DNA of 34,174 bases, from positions 1 to 34,174 of IMG/VR virus record IMGVR_UViG_3300035181_000879; one strand, given 5' to 3'. The position numbers were made by a program, and so were the translations under genes. Positions 18,785 through 27,257 of the stretch are shown here, in pieces. A model generated the notes under the pieces. It had not been told where the DNA came from, ran no database searches, and saw only the letters and a program-made list of their open reading frames with translations. The stretch is from a virus. Numbering within the stretch: position 1 is the first letter of the stretch; every line of letters begins with the position of its first letter.

Positions 18785-18970
18785 ATGGCAGTCATACAGA
18801 ACAATTGGGTCGAGAAAGAAAAGAAGAAGCGCGTAGCTGAGACAGCCCCTGCATTTCAATCAGTACCCGGCGATGAATGGCTACCAACTAACACAAAGAA
18901 GAAAACTGAACGCCACACGAATGCTGCACGGGCGACCATGCGTAAAACATTGCGTGGGGTAAGACGATAA
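18785..18970 (+). CDS. Hypothetical small basic protein
   Basis: A 61-residue protein with AAGGATG before ATG 18785. It is strongly basic at both ends (VEKEKKKR and ARATMRKTLRGVRR) with a middle segment ETAPAFQSVPGDEWLP. Its stop overlaps the next start. No family recognised; DNA or scaffold contact is possible from charge alone. Confidence 0.55.
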   Translation: MAVIQNNWVEKEKKKRVAETAPAFQSVPGDEWLPTNTKKKTERHTNAARATMRKTLRGVRR

Positions 18971-19164
18971 TGCAATGCAAATCCTGTAATTACCCAGATT
19001 CTCGTGTTGTTAAAACCACCCATGACGATAAAGTTAATCAAATCTATCGCAGACGCGAATGCATCAAATGTGGAGACCGATTCACGACTCAAGAGCACAT
19101 GCGCGAAAACTACAAAGGGTCTGACTATAAGACTCAGCCACCACGGGCGATATTAGATAAATGA
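18970..19164 (+). CDS. NrdR-like zinc-ribbon protein without ATP-cone
   Basis: A 64-residue protein overlapping the previous stop by one base. Residues 1-42 match the zinc-ribbon of the transcription regulator NrdR: MQCKSCNYPDSRVV, then IYRRRECIKCGDRFTTQE, with ligands C3, C6, C31, C34 and the RRREC-x-x-CG-x-RFTT signature. The ATP-cone that follows in bacterial NrdR is absent. NrdR represses ribonucleotide reductase genes through this ribbon. The phage fragment could bind the same boxes or act as a late-gene activator like Ogr (inference). Confidence 0.75.
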   Translation: MQCKSCNYPDSRVVKTTHDDKVNQIYRRRECIKCGDRFTTQEHMRENYKGSDYKTQPPRAILDK

Positions 19165-20717
19165 GAACAGCATCCGAGATACGGCATCGTATTGCAGAAA
19201 TAGAGCATCAGCGCAAGAAAGGATTCGAGTGTCAGATCACAATCAAGAACAAAGGAATGGTTATACATGCAACCAATGAAGATAAAATCTACGTCCCTAC
19301 AAACACGGGTCTTATTGCTCATAACGATGATAGCTTTGTGCGTGTCATTATGGGGCCTTATGGTAGCGGAAAAAGTACATGGGCTCTCACTGAAATTGTA
19401 CAGCGCGCCTGTAGTGTGCCCATCTGGCATGCCGGAAGACGACGAAGCAGATGGGCAATCGTTCGGAACACGTCTGGGGAACTATCCAGTACCACTTTAG
19501 CATCGTGGTTATCATGGTTTGAAGAACTAGGAGACGTGCGAAAGCGTCAAAAACCTATCATGACCTATGAACACAGCTTTAATGACGGGCATGGCATCGT
19601 AGAACTAGAGTTGTTGTTTATAGCCCTTGATAGGCCCGAGGATGTACGCAAGATTAAATCCTTGGAGTTAACTGGTTGTTACATCAACGAGCTGTCAGAG
19701 GTTCCACAAGCAGCTTTAGCGCATATGAAAGGCCGTGTAAATCGTTATCCTAGCAAAGCATTTTGTCATGAGCCTTATTGGTCGGGCATTATTGCAGATA
19801 CGAACCCGCCAGAAGACGATCACTGGATATATAAAGACTTTGAATTAAATACATATGAGCACCATAAGCTATTTAAACAACCTCCGGGTTTAATCAAAAA
19901 TGATGATAACAAGTGGGTTAGAAACCCTAGTGCAGATAATGCTAGTCATTTACCTGACAATTACTATGAGATGTTGGCAGAGGGACAATCTCAAGAATTT
20001 ATTAAAGTATTTTGTCTTGGCGAATATGGTTCTGTGGGTTTTGGTAAGCGTGTCTATCCAGAATTTAACCCTGATTTTCACGCAGTGGATTCTCTGGCTG
20101 CTATCCAAGGTGAGCAACTTATTCTTGGTTGGGACTTTGGTCTTACTCCTGCTTGCGTGGTTATACAGCTCTCTGCCCGTGGACAACTATTGATATTGAA
20201 GGAATATGTAGGCGATGGTATGGGCATTAGAACCTTTGCGGAAGCCATTGTTGTTCCGGGTATTGCAAGAGATTTTCCATATTGTAAAGTAGGGTTATCG
20301 ATTGGCGACCCTGCAGGTAATGCACGCAATGAAATCGTTGAAGAAATGTCATGTATTGGTGAGCTTAATAGTCTGGGCATACCAACCCATAGTGCGCGTA
20401 CTAATGATATTGACCCGCGCCTTGGTTCAGTTCGCTACTTCCTTAATCGCATGGTGGATGGTAAGCCCGGATTGGTTCTTGATAGGAAGCTTTGCCCATC
20501 TTTATTTAAAGGATTTGTTAAAGATTATGTTTTTGCACGTATTGCTGTATCAGGGGAAGAACGTTACAAAGACAAGCCCAATAAAAACATGTCATCTCAC
20601 CCTATGGATGCGCTCGGCTATGCGTGCCTTGAGGTGGCTAGTGATAGGATAACCGCTGATAAAATGGGCGAACAGAAGCATGAGAATATGTATAATCCAG
20701 TGATGAGAATATTTTAA
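19161..20717 (+). CDS. terL: Terminase large subunit
   Basis: A 518-residue packaging motor whose ATG overlaps the preceding stop (ATGA). ATPase domain: Walker A GPYGSGKS (65-72), Walker B with catalytic glutamate CYINELSE (E177), and the coupling segment IIADTNPPEDDHW (210-222). Nuclease domain: GWDFG (D325), IGDPAGNARNE (D383) and HPMDALGYA (D483), which should coordinate the metal ions of an RNase H-like fold. It cuts concatemers and drives DNA into the prohead through the portal. The synteny with P22 suggests headful packaging, in line with the circular contig. Confidence 0.95.
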   Translation: MRTASEIRHRIAEIEHQRKKGFECQITIKNKGMVIHATNEDKIYVPTNTGLIAHNDDSFVRVIMGPYGSGKSTWALTEIVQRACSVPIWHAGRRRSRWAIVRNTSGELSSTTLASWLSWFEELGDVRKRQKPIMTYEHSFNDGHGIVELELLFIALDRPEDVRKIKSLELTGCYINELSEVPQAALAHMKGRVNRYPSKAFCHEPYWSGIIADTNPPEDDHWIYKDFELNTYEHHKLFKQPPGLIKNDDNKWVRNPSADNASHLPDNYYEMLAEGQSQEFIKVFCLGEYGSVGFGKRVYPEFNPDFHAVDSLAAIQGEQLILGWDFGLTPACVVIQLSARGQLLILKEYVGDGMGIRTFAEAIVVPGIARDFPYCKVGLSIGDPAGNARNEIVEEMSCIGELNSLGIPTHSARTNDIDPRLGSVRYFLNRMVDGKPGLVLDRKLCPSLFKGFVKDYVFARIAVSGEERYKDKPNKNMSSHPMDALGYACLEVASDRITADKMGEQKHENMYNPVMRIF

Positions 20718-20725
20718 GGTTTTAG

Positions 20726-20878
20726 ATGAATCGAGTCAGATGCCTTTATTGTCGTAAGTTCTACAAGAACGCTAAAGATAATAATCGCTGTAAAGATTGC
20801 GATAAACAGTTCGATAATATTGTTATAACTATCACGCAAAAGACATCCTCAATGTTAAAGCGTTTGGCACAAGGTTAA
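20726..20878 (+). CDS. Small Cys4 zinc-ribbon protein
   Basis: A 50-residue gene with AAGG 6 bases before ATG 20726. RCLYCRKFY (5-13) and RCKDCDKQF (22-30) form a Cys4 zinc ribbon, followed by a helix with TSSMLKRLAQ. It lies 8 bp after the large terminase. A nucleic-acid binding role is likely from the fold; the target is unknown. Confidence 0.7.
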   Translation: MNRVRCLYCRKFYKNAKDNNRCKDCDKQFDNIVITITQKTSSMLKRLAQG

Positions 20879-20937
20879 TAATTCAGTATAGTTCAAGGAC
20901 AGGATGTAATTAATATTAATTAAACGGAGTTAAAGTC

Positions 20938-21195
20938 ATGTCAATTCAATCTAAAACTACATTAGTGCTTAATTTTGCAGGCGAAGGCAGTGTTATTCCC
21001 CGTCTTGGACGACTATATTGCCCATCAAATACACTATCACAAATCACAGCTGCAGGTTTTCTAGATAACTACTTAAAAACCCAGTCTGTCAGCTTATTGG
21101 CAACTGATTTTGTCTTTGCAGTAGCATCGAATGGTCATCAAACATATAAACCCGTATTCACAAATGGATCGTGCCAATTAGTGGTTAATCCATAA
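20938..21195 (+). CDS. Hypothetical phage structural-region protein
   Basis: An 85-residue protein, with a GGAG site before ATG 20938. The segment LSQITAAGFLDNYLKTQSVS, then LLATDFVFAVASNG and a beta-rich end (PVFTNGSCQLVV) follows a pattern common in small proteins of podovirus head regions, LxxITxxGFLNxY...LLxTDFVxVA. Its function is not known to me. It lies beside the second Tad2-like gene and before a strong terminator. Confidence 0.55.
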   Translation: MSIQSKTTLVLNFAGEGSVIPRLGRLYCPSNTLSQITAAGFLDNYLKTQSVSLLATDFVFAVASNGHQTYKPVFTNGSCQLVVNP

Positions 21196-21225
21196 ACACT
21201 TTTATAAACCATAGGAGTAGTACCG

Positions 21226-21471
21226 ATGTTGTTATCTGATACAATGGTAGAATTACATGCAGGTCATTCAATGTGTCGTGCTGCATGGACATTAGAGGAT
21301 GGTTATCTGATGCTAATGCCGGGCATGAAGCATGTTTGGAAAATTGTATTGAATCCAGCACCCAATGCAGGAAATTACATATTTTCCGTAGAAGACTTAG
21401 AAGCTTCAGACTGGCAAGTGTTCGAGTTTCCCAGTGCGCCCATTGAAGCAGTATTAGCAGACGCTGCGTAG
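21226..21471 (+). CDS. Second Tad2-like (DUF2829) protein
   Basis: An 81-residue protein with AGGAG before ATG 21226. The pattern MVELHAGHSMCRAAW (7-21), GYLMLMPGMKHVWKI and FSVEDLEASDWQVFE (53-67) fits the DUF2829/Tad2 layout: helix with A-G-x-x-x-x-R-x-x-W, a Y-L strand, then S-x-x-DL-x-A-x-DW-x-V. It is a single-domain form, unlike the tandem protein at 8791-9171, and lies in the structural region just before a terminator. In other phages DUF2829 proteins sequester Thoeris or related nucleotide signals. Activity here is inference. Confidence 0.6.
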   Translation: MLLSDTMVELHAGHSMCRAAWTLEDGYLMLMPGMKHVWKIVLNPAPNAGNYIFSVEDLEASDWQVFEFPSAPIEAVLADAA

Positions 21472-21495
21472 TACCCTCTTAGATTAGAGGTTAGA

Positions 21496-21532
21496 AGACG
21501 GTCTTAACATAGATTTGTTAGGCCGTCTTTTT
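21496..21532 (+). terminator. Rho-independent terminator
   Basis: AGACGG (21496-21501) pairs with CCGTCT (21523-21528), and the stem extends inward through TTAACA/TGTTA. A TTTTT run follows to 21532. A smaller hairpin CCTCT/AGAGG (21475-21490) precedes it. It separates the terminase segment from the portal-to-ejection segment and would reduce read-through into the head genes. Confidence 0.85.
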
Positions 21533-21555
21533 AGTATCGTTAATTAACCCAACGG

Positions 21556-23769
21556 ATGGGGCAAGACATGGAAATCATAGCCGAAGGAATGGCGATAGAC
21601 GATTTAGATAGTATCAACGAAGAATTACGCCAACGCCTAGATGACGCAGGCATCGATGAAGCCGAAGTATTAAAAATGGCTCGTGATGACATGGTTCTAT
21701 GGGACGGTTATTTTGGTGAGAATTCTGTTCGTGGAAAGGATGACATGAACTTCCTTTTGCGTGACCAATGGTCAGCAGTTGAGCGTTCGGAATTTAGTCG
21801 TCTATTTAAACCAGCTATGACATTCAACAAGCTTTATGACACCATAAAAAAAGTAATCGGTGAGCAACGTAAGAACAAACCTGACTTAATGGTTCGCTCA
21901 TTAACAGGCAAAGCCACACAGAAACAAATTGATTTACGCGCAGACTTAGTACGAACCATATCATACCAATCACAAAACGATTTAATCTACCAAACAGCTT
22001 TTAAACAGGCAATGATGATGGGCTACGGGGCATTTGAAATATGTCTTGAATACGAGAACCCCAAATCATTTAACCAAATTATTAAATACGAATTAATTCC
22101 TGATGTAACACGCACATCTTTTGACCCTACCGCATTAAAGCCCCATAAAGGCGATGGTAACTTTTGCGCACGTCAATATGTTTACACCAAAGAAGAATTC
22201 TATGCGACATATCCGCATGTCATGAATCCGGTATCATATTCTGACCCACGTTCTTTACTGGATTTCCAGTGGGAAACGCGAGACACCATTGTTGTCTGTA
22301 AATATACCTGCAAAGAATGGTATCCCGTAAAACTCTATCTTTTATCTGATGGACAGTCGGTCACTGAAGATGAATGGGAAGACATGCAAGAAGACATTAA
22401 GATGCAGACAGACCTTGCAGATGCGTCGGAAGTGGTAGGCGATATTATTCGCAAAAGCATCCCTGAAATCGTTGGGGAGCGCATGAGCAAAGATTATAAA
22501 ATACGCCAGTATGTACTCACACAAAATCAAATCATTGAATTTAATGACTGGCCTTCTAAATACTTACCCATAATCTTTGTGGATGGTGATTCGAATTACA
22601 TTAACGGTCAACAATATACGCGCTCGTTTATCCATGAGGCCAAAGATGCGCAAAAGTTTGTCAACTATGTAGGTTCTGAAATTGCAGCGGAAATTAAAAA
22701 CCGTAGACGCGAACAATGGATGGGTACACCGGATAATATTTTAGGCAATGAACAAATGTGGCGTAACCCTGAATTACAGTCAGGTATTCTAATAGCAAAA
22801 CCCGATCCTAAAACAGGCGCTATGCCGAATAAGCTACCTGCATGGGAACTATCACCAACCCTTCTGCAACAATTCCAACGTGGCTCGCAAGATATTCGCG
22901 AGATTCTTGGGTTCTCAGAAAACGAGGCTCTTCAAGGCCATGACATGTCAGGCAAAGCTCGTCGTGAGCGTAAAATTGAAGGATCAATGTCAGCATATGT
23001 GTGGTTTGATAATCTTAATCAGTCTATTGAACAAGGTGGGCGTGTTGTATTGGACTTATTGCCTGTAATTGCCGGTGAAAATGAGCGTCATATGGTGATA
23101 TCTAAAGCCGACGGTCGCAGTGATTCTATTACCTTGAATAAGGTTACAGGTGAAAACGAAAACGGTGAGAAAATACTTGAAAATACGCTAGATGCCGGTA
23201 ACTATGATATTGAAATTGATACAGGGCCAAGTTTTGCTGTACAGAAAGAAGTCGCATTAGAGTTCATGCAGCAGACCTTGCAAGCCAATCCTACTGTTTT
23301 CCCATTAATTGCAGACCTTTGGGCGAAGAATTTAGATGTGCAATTTATGCCACAGATTGCTGAAAGATTTAAAACGCTGGTTCCTCCTGAGGTATTGGCC
23401 AAAGAAGCAGGTCAACCACCACCGCCTCCTAAACCTAATCCTCAGCAAATGATGGCAGAGCAGCAGATGAAAGCTCAACAACAGCAAATGATGATTAATG
23501 AACAGAAGATGCATCTTGAAGAGCAGGCATTGATGGAGCGTGCAGAAGAGTTAAAGATTCGCAAAGAGAAGCATATGTTAGATCAGGCCGAAATGATTCT
23601 AAAAGCACAAGAAATGAAAATTAAAATGGGTCTAGAACAACAGAAGATTAAGGTTGAGCATGGAAAGTTATTGCTTGATGCAGATAAGGCAGAAAAAGAC
23701 TTTAGTACGAAAATTGCAGGTGTAATGTCAGATTTACATCGACACAATAACCCACATGAACGTGGGTAA
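21556..23769 (+). CDS. Portal protein (P22 type)
   Basis: A 737-residue protein; P22 gp1 is 725. ATG 21556 has only a weak ribosome site. ATG 21568, preceded by GGATGGGG, would give 733 residues and may be the true start. Signatures of the P22 portal family include NFLLRDQWSAVERSEFSRLF, TFNKLYDTIKKVIGEQRKNK, FKQAMMMGYGAFEICLEYEN and FDPTALKPHKGDG. The last 130 residues are Gln, Met and Lys-rich coiled coil (QQMMAEQQMKAQQQQMMINE), corresponding to the barrel of P22 portal. It forms the dodecameric vertex for packaging and ejection. Confidence 0.93.
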   Translation: MGQDMEIIAEGMAIDDLDSINEELRQRLDDAGIDEAEVLKMARDDMVLWDGYFGENSVRGKDDMNFLLRDQWSAVERSEFSRLFKPAMTFNKLYDTIKKVIGEQRKNKPDLMVRSLTGKATQKQIDLRADLVRTISYQSQNDLIYQTAFKQAMMMGYGAFEICLEYENPKSFNQIIKYELIPDVTRTSFDPTALKPHKGDGNFCARQYVYTKEEFYATYPHVMNPVSYSDPRSLLDFQWETRDTIVVCKYTCKEWYPVKLYLLSDGQSVTEDEWEDMQEDIKMQTDLADASEVVGDIIRKSIPEIVGERMSKDYKIRQYVLTQNQIIEFNDWPSKYLPIIFVDGDSNYINGQQYTRSFIHEAKDAQKFVNYVGSEIAAEIKNRRREQWMGTPDNILGNEQMWRNPELQSGILIAKPDPKTGAMPNKLPAWELSPTLLQQFQRGSQDIREILGFSENEALQGHDMSGKARRERKIEGSMSAYVWFDNLNQSIEQGGRVVLDLLPVIAGENERHMVISKADGRSDSITLNKVTGENENGEKILENTLDAGNYDIEIDTGPSFAVQKEVALEFMQQTLQANPTVFPLIADLWAKNLDVQFMPQIAERFKTLVPPEVLAKEAGQPPPPPKPNPQQMMAEQQMKAQQQQMMINEQKMHLEEQALMERAEELKIRKEKHMLDQAEMILKAQEMKIKMGLEQQKIKVEHGKLLLDADKAEKDFSTKIAGVMSDLHRHNNPHERG

Positions 23770-23850
23770 AGTGGTTAATGGGTATACATATAGGCTACAA
23801 ATGAATTAACAATGGCCTATAATTATAAATAACAAGTGACGGATTCACTT
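23750..23850 (+). promoter_or_regulatory. Three hairpins between portal and scaffold
   Basis: ACCCAC-ATGAAC-GTGGGT (23750-23767) runs into the portal stop codon. ATAGGC/GCCTAT (23790-23820) and AAGTGA-CGGAT-TCACTT (23834-23850) follow in the 141-bp interval before the scaffold gene. None has a T-run. P22 scaffold synthesis is regulated post-transcriptionally, and structured leader RNA here could serve a similar purpose (inference). Confidence 0.45.
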
Positions 23851-23910
23851 GGGGTTTCAGGCCTACCGTATGGTCTAGGGCACATTAAGTGTCAGACGGA
23901 GACAGATGTT

Positions 23911-24738
23911 ATGGACGACGAACAGAATGCACTTGCAGGACAGGTAAACGGTGATGATGGAGAAGGTCAAACTGGGGCTGTAGATCCGGGTTTTTCAGAT
24001 GAGGCAGAAGCCAACGCTCAAGAACACGACTCAGGCGAACAAGATGACCCGTATGGCGTTAAAAAACGCCTAGGTATGCAAGCAAAGAAGCATCAGCGTG
24101 AAATGCGGCAAATGCAGGAGCAGATGATGCACATGCAAGCCCAGTTTCAAAGTGCTCATGCCGATAGTGCGAACCCTGCCAATCATCAAAACCATAATAG
24201 CAATCCCTATAATTCCCCAGGCCAACCCAACTCACCGGGAATGTCTGAAGAAGATAGGATTCAAACGGCCGTACGCTATGCTCTTGGTGCGAAGGATCAC
24301 GCCGAAAGACAAGCTAAAGAAGCTGAACATGCAACTCATGTACATAAACAGTATCAACGTTTAAATAGTGAGTTCGATAAAGCATCTGATAAATACGACG
24401 ATTTTGACGACGTGGTACGTGGCGATGATATCCCATTTACCCCACATGTGCGGGATGCACTGTTGCTCGTTGAGAATCCAGCCGAAGTTGCTTACCGGTT
24501 AGGCAAGAATAAATCTGAACTCGAACGTATATCTAAACTCCACCCGCTAGACCAAGCACGAGAAGTTAATAAACTGTCATTTAGTTTAATGGGGAACCAC
24601 GGGAAACCGACTGCTAACCAAAAATCTACCCCTATGGGTAGCATTAAACAAAATCCAGCGCATTCTTCAACTGCTGTTACGGATAAAACACCTCCTTCTG
24701 CTATCAGAGCGAGGATGAAAGCCGGTACATGGAAGTAA
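23911..24738 (+). CDS. Scaffolding protein
   Basis: A 275-residue acidic protein; P22 gp8 is 303. ATG 23911 is chosen (GGAG upstream); the longer frame has no ATG start. An acidic N-terminus (DEQNALAGQVNGDDGEGQTG) leads to a coiled coil (AKKHQREMRQMQEQMMHMQA) and a low-complexity Asn/Pro linker. A helical region (DRIQTAVRYALGAKDHAERQ) and a conserved ENPAEVAYRLGKNKSELERI motif follow. The basic C-terminus (PPSAIRARMKAGTWK) is the expected coat-binding helix. It guides coat assembly and leaves before DNA enters. Confidence 0.85.
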   Translation: MDDEQNALAGQVNGDDGEGQTGAVDPGFSDEAEANAQEHDSGEQDDPYGVKKRLGMQAKKHQREMRQMQEQMMHMQAQFQSAHADSANPANHQNHNSNPYNSPGQPNSPGMSEEDRIQTAVRYALGAKDHAERQAKEAEHATHVHKQYQRLNSEFDKASDKYDDFDDVVRGDDIPFTPHVRDALLLVENPAEVAYRLGKNKSELERISKLHPLDQAREVNKLSFSLMGNHGKPTANQKSTPMGSIKQNPAHSSTAVTDKTPPSAIRARMKAGTWK

Positions 24739-24791
24739 TGACGGGGTTTTAAGGATAAAACTCTAGGAACCCGATAGTTACATCCAAGTAC

Positions 24792-24811
24792 CCATTTAAC
24801 GGATTAAATGG
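24792..24811 (+). promoter_or_regulatory. Hairpin overlapping the coat-gene ribosome site
   Basis: CCATTTAA-CGGA-TTAAATGG forms a perfect 8-bp stem that ends in the GG of the coat gene's GGAG ribosome site (24810-24813), 10 bases before ATG 24824. It could tune translation or protect the 5' end of the most abundant late message. Confidence 0.55.
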
Positions 24812-24823
24812 AGACTTGCCCAA

Positions 24824-26035
24824 ATGGCTAACCAATTTATTACAACCGACCTCGTGTCGAACACCGCTTTAGCAATGTTTGCTAATAACGCGCCTTTCGT
24901 AATGACAGCAAGCCGTATTTATCAAGATGACTTCGTATCATCTGGTTATAAAATAGGTGACACATTACAAGTTAGACGACAAAACCATTTCATCGTTGGT
25001 GATGGTAGCGTTGCAACACCTCAGTCAATCATTGAAACTGTAGAAACAATCGTTATTGCGCATCAATACCACGCATTGATTGCCTACACTATTCAAGATT
25101 TATCATTACGTATTGAAGACTTCTCTCGCTTGTTTATTGCTCCTGCTATTCAAGAAGTAATTACCCAGATGGAAAAAGACATTGCTTCATCAGCTGAGCA
25201 ATCTCTGAACTTCTTCACAGGTACTGCAGGCGTTGCGATTAACTCGTTTACAACAGTTGATACAGCAGGTGCAAAATTGCTTGAGCAAGGTGTTAATATT
25301 GCATCTGATGCTTATATGGCAATGACCGTACGTGATGGTTCAAGCTTGAAAGGTGCATTGTTAAATAACTTCACACCTGTATTCAACGAAGACATCGTAC
25401 GTTCTTCTGCAATCGGTCACTTGTCATACTTTGACATTTTCCAATCTCAGAATATTAAACGCCACCAAGCCGGTGCCGGACCTACTTTATATTCATCAGA
25501 TACATTGCTTGTTAATGGTGCCGTGTCTTCTGGTGGTACGATTGTAATGGATGGCGCAACAGTCAGCATTACTAACTACTTCCTAGTTGGCGATGTTATT
25601 TCAATTGCAGGCGTACAATCTGTTAACCCAGTGGGACGTGCATCAACTGGTCAAGATATGCAATGGGTTGTTACAGCCAATGCTAGTTCTGATTCAAGTG
25701 GTAATATCACGGTATTGGTAGCACCTACCATTATCTCTGATACACAAAACCCTAACCGTAACGTAAGTAACTCAATCCCTGATAACTCTCCTGTTACCAT
25801 GGTTGGCACACATAACGTAAACGTGGCATACCCATCACGTGGTTTGGATATTGTTTGTCCTCCTCTTTACAAGTTGCAAGTACCATATGCATCTGTAGCT
25901 GTAGATCCTGAAACAGGCTTGTCACTTGCGGTAACGCAAACCGGTGACATTCTAGGTTATCAGAACTATATGCGTATTGACCTGCTGTGCGGCTTCTCTT
26001 GGCATCCACAGTATGCAGTTCGCGTACTTTCATAA
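24824..26035 (+). CDS. Major capsid (coat) protein, P22 gp5 family
   Basis: A 403-residue protein; P22 gp5 is 430. The start MANQFITTDLVSNTALAMFA and the segments YKIGDTLQVRRQNHF, SLRIEDFSRLFIAPAIQEVI and MEKDIASSAEQSLNFFTGTA match P22 coat. A beta-rich inserted region at about 220-340 (GAVSSGGTIVMDGATVSI, GDVISIAGVQSVNPVGR) corresponds to the I-domain location. The C-terminus (PYASVAVDPETGLSLAVTQT, MRIDLLCGF) is typical. It has an HK97 fold by family and forms the icosahedral shell. Confidence 0.93.
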   Translation: MANQFITTDLVSNTALAMFANNAPFVMTASRIYQDDFVSSGYKIGDTLQVRRQNHFIVGDGSVATPQSIIETVETIVIAHQYHALIAYTIQDLSLRIEDFSRLFIAPAIQEVITQMEKDIASSAEQSLNFFTGTAGVAINSFTTVDTAGAKLLEQGVNIASDAYMAMTVRDGSSLKGALLNNFTPVFNEDIVRSSAIGHLSYFDIFQSQNIKRHQAGAGPTLYSSDTLLVNGAVSSGGTIVMDGATVSITNYFLVGDVISIAGVQSVNPVGRASTGQDMQWVVTANASSDSSGNITVLVAPTIISDTQNPNRNVSNSIPDNSPVTMVGTHNVNVAYPSRGLDIVCPPLYKLQVPYASVAVDPETGLSLAVTQTGDILGYQNYMRIDLLCGFSWHPQYAVRVLS

Positions 26036-26046
26036 GGACTGGCCCA

Positions 26047-26244
26047 ATGCTAACGTGTGTGCATCATCCCATCGACCCAATGAGGGTAGTTGAAAGCGAA
26101 GAAGCAGATAAATTTTATGCAACGGGTGTCTGGTTTGATTGTCCTGCAAAGGCTAAAGCCTACAGAACAACAATTGAAGATGAGATAAAACAAGAATCTG
26201 AGGCGGCTTTATTGTCGCCAAAGTCTAAATCAAAGGGAAAATAA
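26047..26244 (+). CDS. Small protein after the coat gene
   Basis: A 65-residue protein. ATG 26047, 11 bases after the coat stop with AAGGA between, is preferred over a frame starting inside the coat gene. Contains VHHPIDPMRVVESEEADKFY, then GVWFDCPAKAKAYRTTIEDE and a basic end (SPKSKSKGK). The pattern P-M-R-V-V-x-x-x-EA-x-x-x-x-A-x-GVWFD is a recurring small phage protein near the coat gene; function unknown. Confidence 0.65.
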   Translation: MLTCVHHPIDPMRVVESEEADKFYATGVWFDCPAKAKAYRTTIEDEIKQESEAALLSPKSKSKGK

Positions 26245-26245
26245 A

Positions 26246-26449
26246 ATGAAAGATAATAAAATGGTTCAATCCAATAATGCTTTCGTTAGAGCTGAACAGT
26301 CTAAAATGAAAGATAAAATGGGAAACCGTCCCGTTATGAAACGTGAAATGCAAGAATTTGATGCGTTCATGAGTAATGACGGTGAAAATGCGCAAGACTT
26401 CGCCCGCAAACTTTGCCGTGGCATGGAAGACGCATATCCATTGAAATAA
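26246..26449 (+). CDS. Hypothetical small protein
   Basis: A 67-residue protein one base after the preceding stop, with AAGGGAAAA upstream. Met, Lys and Asn rich at the start (KDNKMVQSNNAFVRAEQSKM). The C-terminal half (REMQEFDAFMSNDGENAQDF) is acidic and helical. No family recognised. Confidence 0.55.
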   Translation: MKDNKMVQSNNAFVRAEQSKMKDKMGNRPVMKREMQEFDAFMSNDGENAQDFARKLCRGMEDAYPLK

Positions 26450-26460
26450 TATATACATGG

Positions 26461-26489
26461 CTTCGACATGTCCTAAAGATGTGTCGAAG
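26461..26489 (+). terminator. Hairpin between head and connector genes
   Basis: CTTCGACA (26461-26468) pairs perfectly with TGTCGAAG (26482-26489). TTCGACAT recurs at 26502-26509, just before the next ribosome site. No T-run follows, so this is more likely a processing or attenuation hairpin than a full terminator. Confidence 0.5.
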
Positions 26490-26521
26490 ATATGCAATTA
26501 TTTCGACATAAGGAGTATGCG

Positions 26522-27256
26522 ATGGCTCAGGTTGTTAAAACTACGAATCAACTGATAATTAATTCCCTATATCTTCTAGGGGAACTTGGTGTAGGCGAAA
26601 CACCTGATGCTTTTATGTTGTCTACTGGCTTAGAACTCATTAACGAGTTACTAGCCAAATTTGCTTCCGATAGTATTTATATCCCCTATTTAACAGAACT
26701 AGCGTTTAACCTGATTGCAGGGCAAGCAGCCTATACTATATCCGATATGGTTCCAGCAGATGTTATTGGCAATCGCATCGTAGATTTGTCATACGCTAAC
26801 TACACTGTTCCAAGTGCGGGACAAGGTATCATTTATCCTCTCCAAATCATTAATAAAGCCCAATATTATGGGGTAACACGACTTACGCCTTTAAATACAC
26901 GGCCCGGTTTTATATTACTTGATAAGCAGGACGAAGAAAGCATCATTACCTTATATCCTGCACCAGACCAGCCTTATCCATGCCTATTAGGCGTAAAAAC
27001 AATGATAGATAGCCTGGCACAAAATTCAGATTTATCAGAATTACCGCCTTTCTATTATGGATTTTTAAAATATTGCTTGGCAAGAAAGTTCTTATCATAC
27101 TACCCATCAGGTAATTGGAATGACCAAGCCGAATCAGAGTATCAAGATTATTTTGAGACAATAAAAAATGCCAATGAAACCGATGTGACCGTAAGAACAT
27201 CTGCAATATTAAGCCGTCCCGAACCATTCTACTGGCAAAACATTCTGGCGTATTAA
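26522..27256 (+). CDS. Head-tail connector, P22 gp4-like
   Basis: A 244-residue protein. ATG 26522 is chosen for its AAGGAG site; a longer frame starts before that site. The N-terminal segment INSLYLLGELGVGETPDAFM followed by LSTGLELINELLAKFASDSI and PYLTELAFNLIAGQAAYTIS is characteristic of the P22 tail accessory factor gp4 and related adaptor proteins. P22 gp4 itself is shorter (166). The position between coat and the gp10-like gene agrees. It would bind the portal and start tail assembly after packaging. Confidence 0.8.
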   Translation: MAQVVKTTNQLIINSLYLLGELGVGETPDAFMLSTGLELINELLAKFASDSIYIPYLTELAFNLIAGQAAYTISDMVPADVIGNRIVDLSYANYTVPSAGQGIIYPLQIINKAQYYGVTRLTPLNTRPGFILLDKQDEESIITLYPAPDQPYPCLLGVKTMIDSLAQNSDLSELPPFYYGFLKYCLARKFLSYYPSGNWNDQAESEYQDYFETIKNANETDVTVRTSAILSRPEPFYWQNILAY

Positions 27257-27257
27257 T

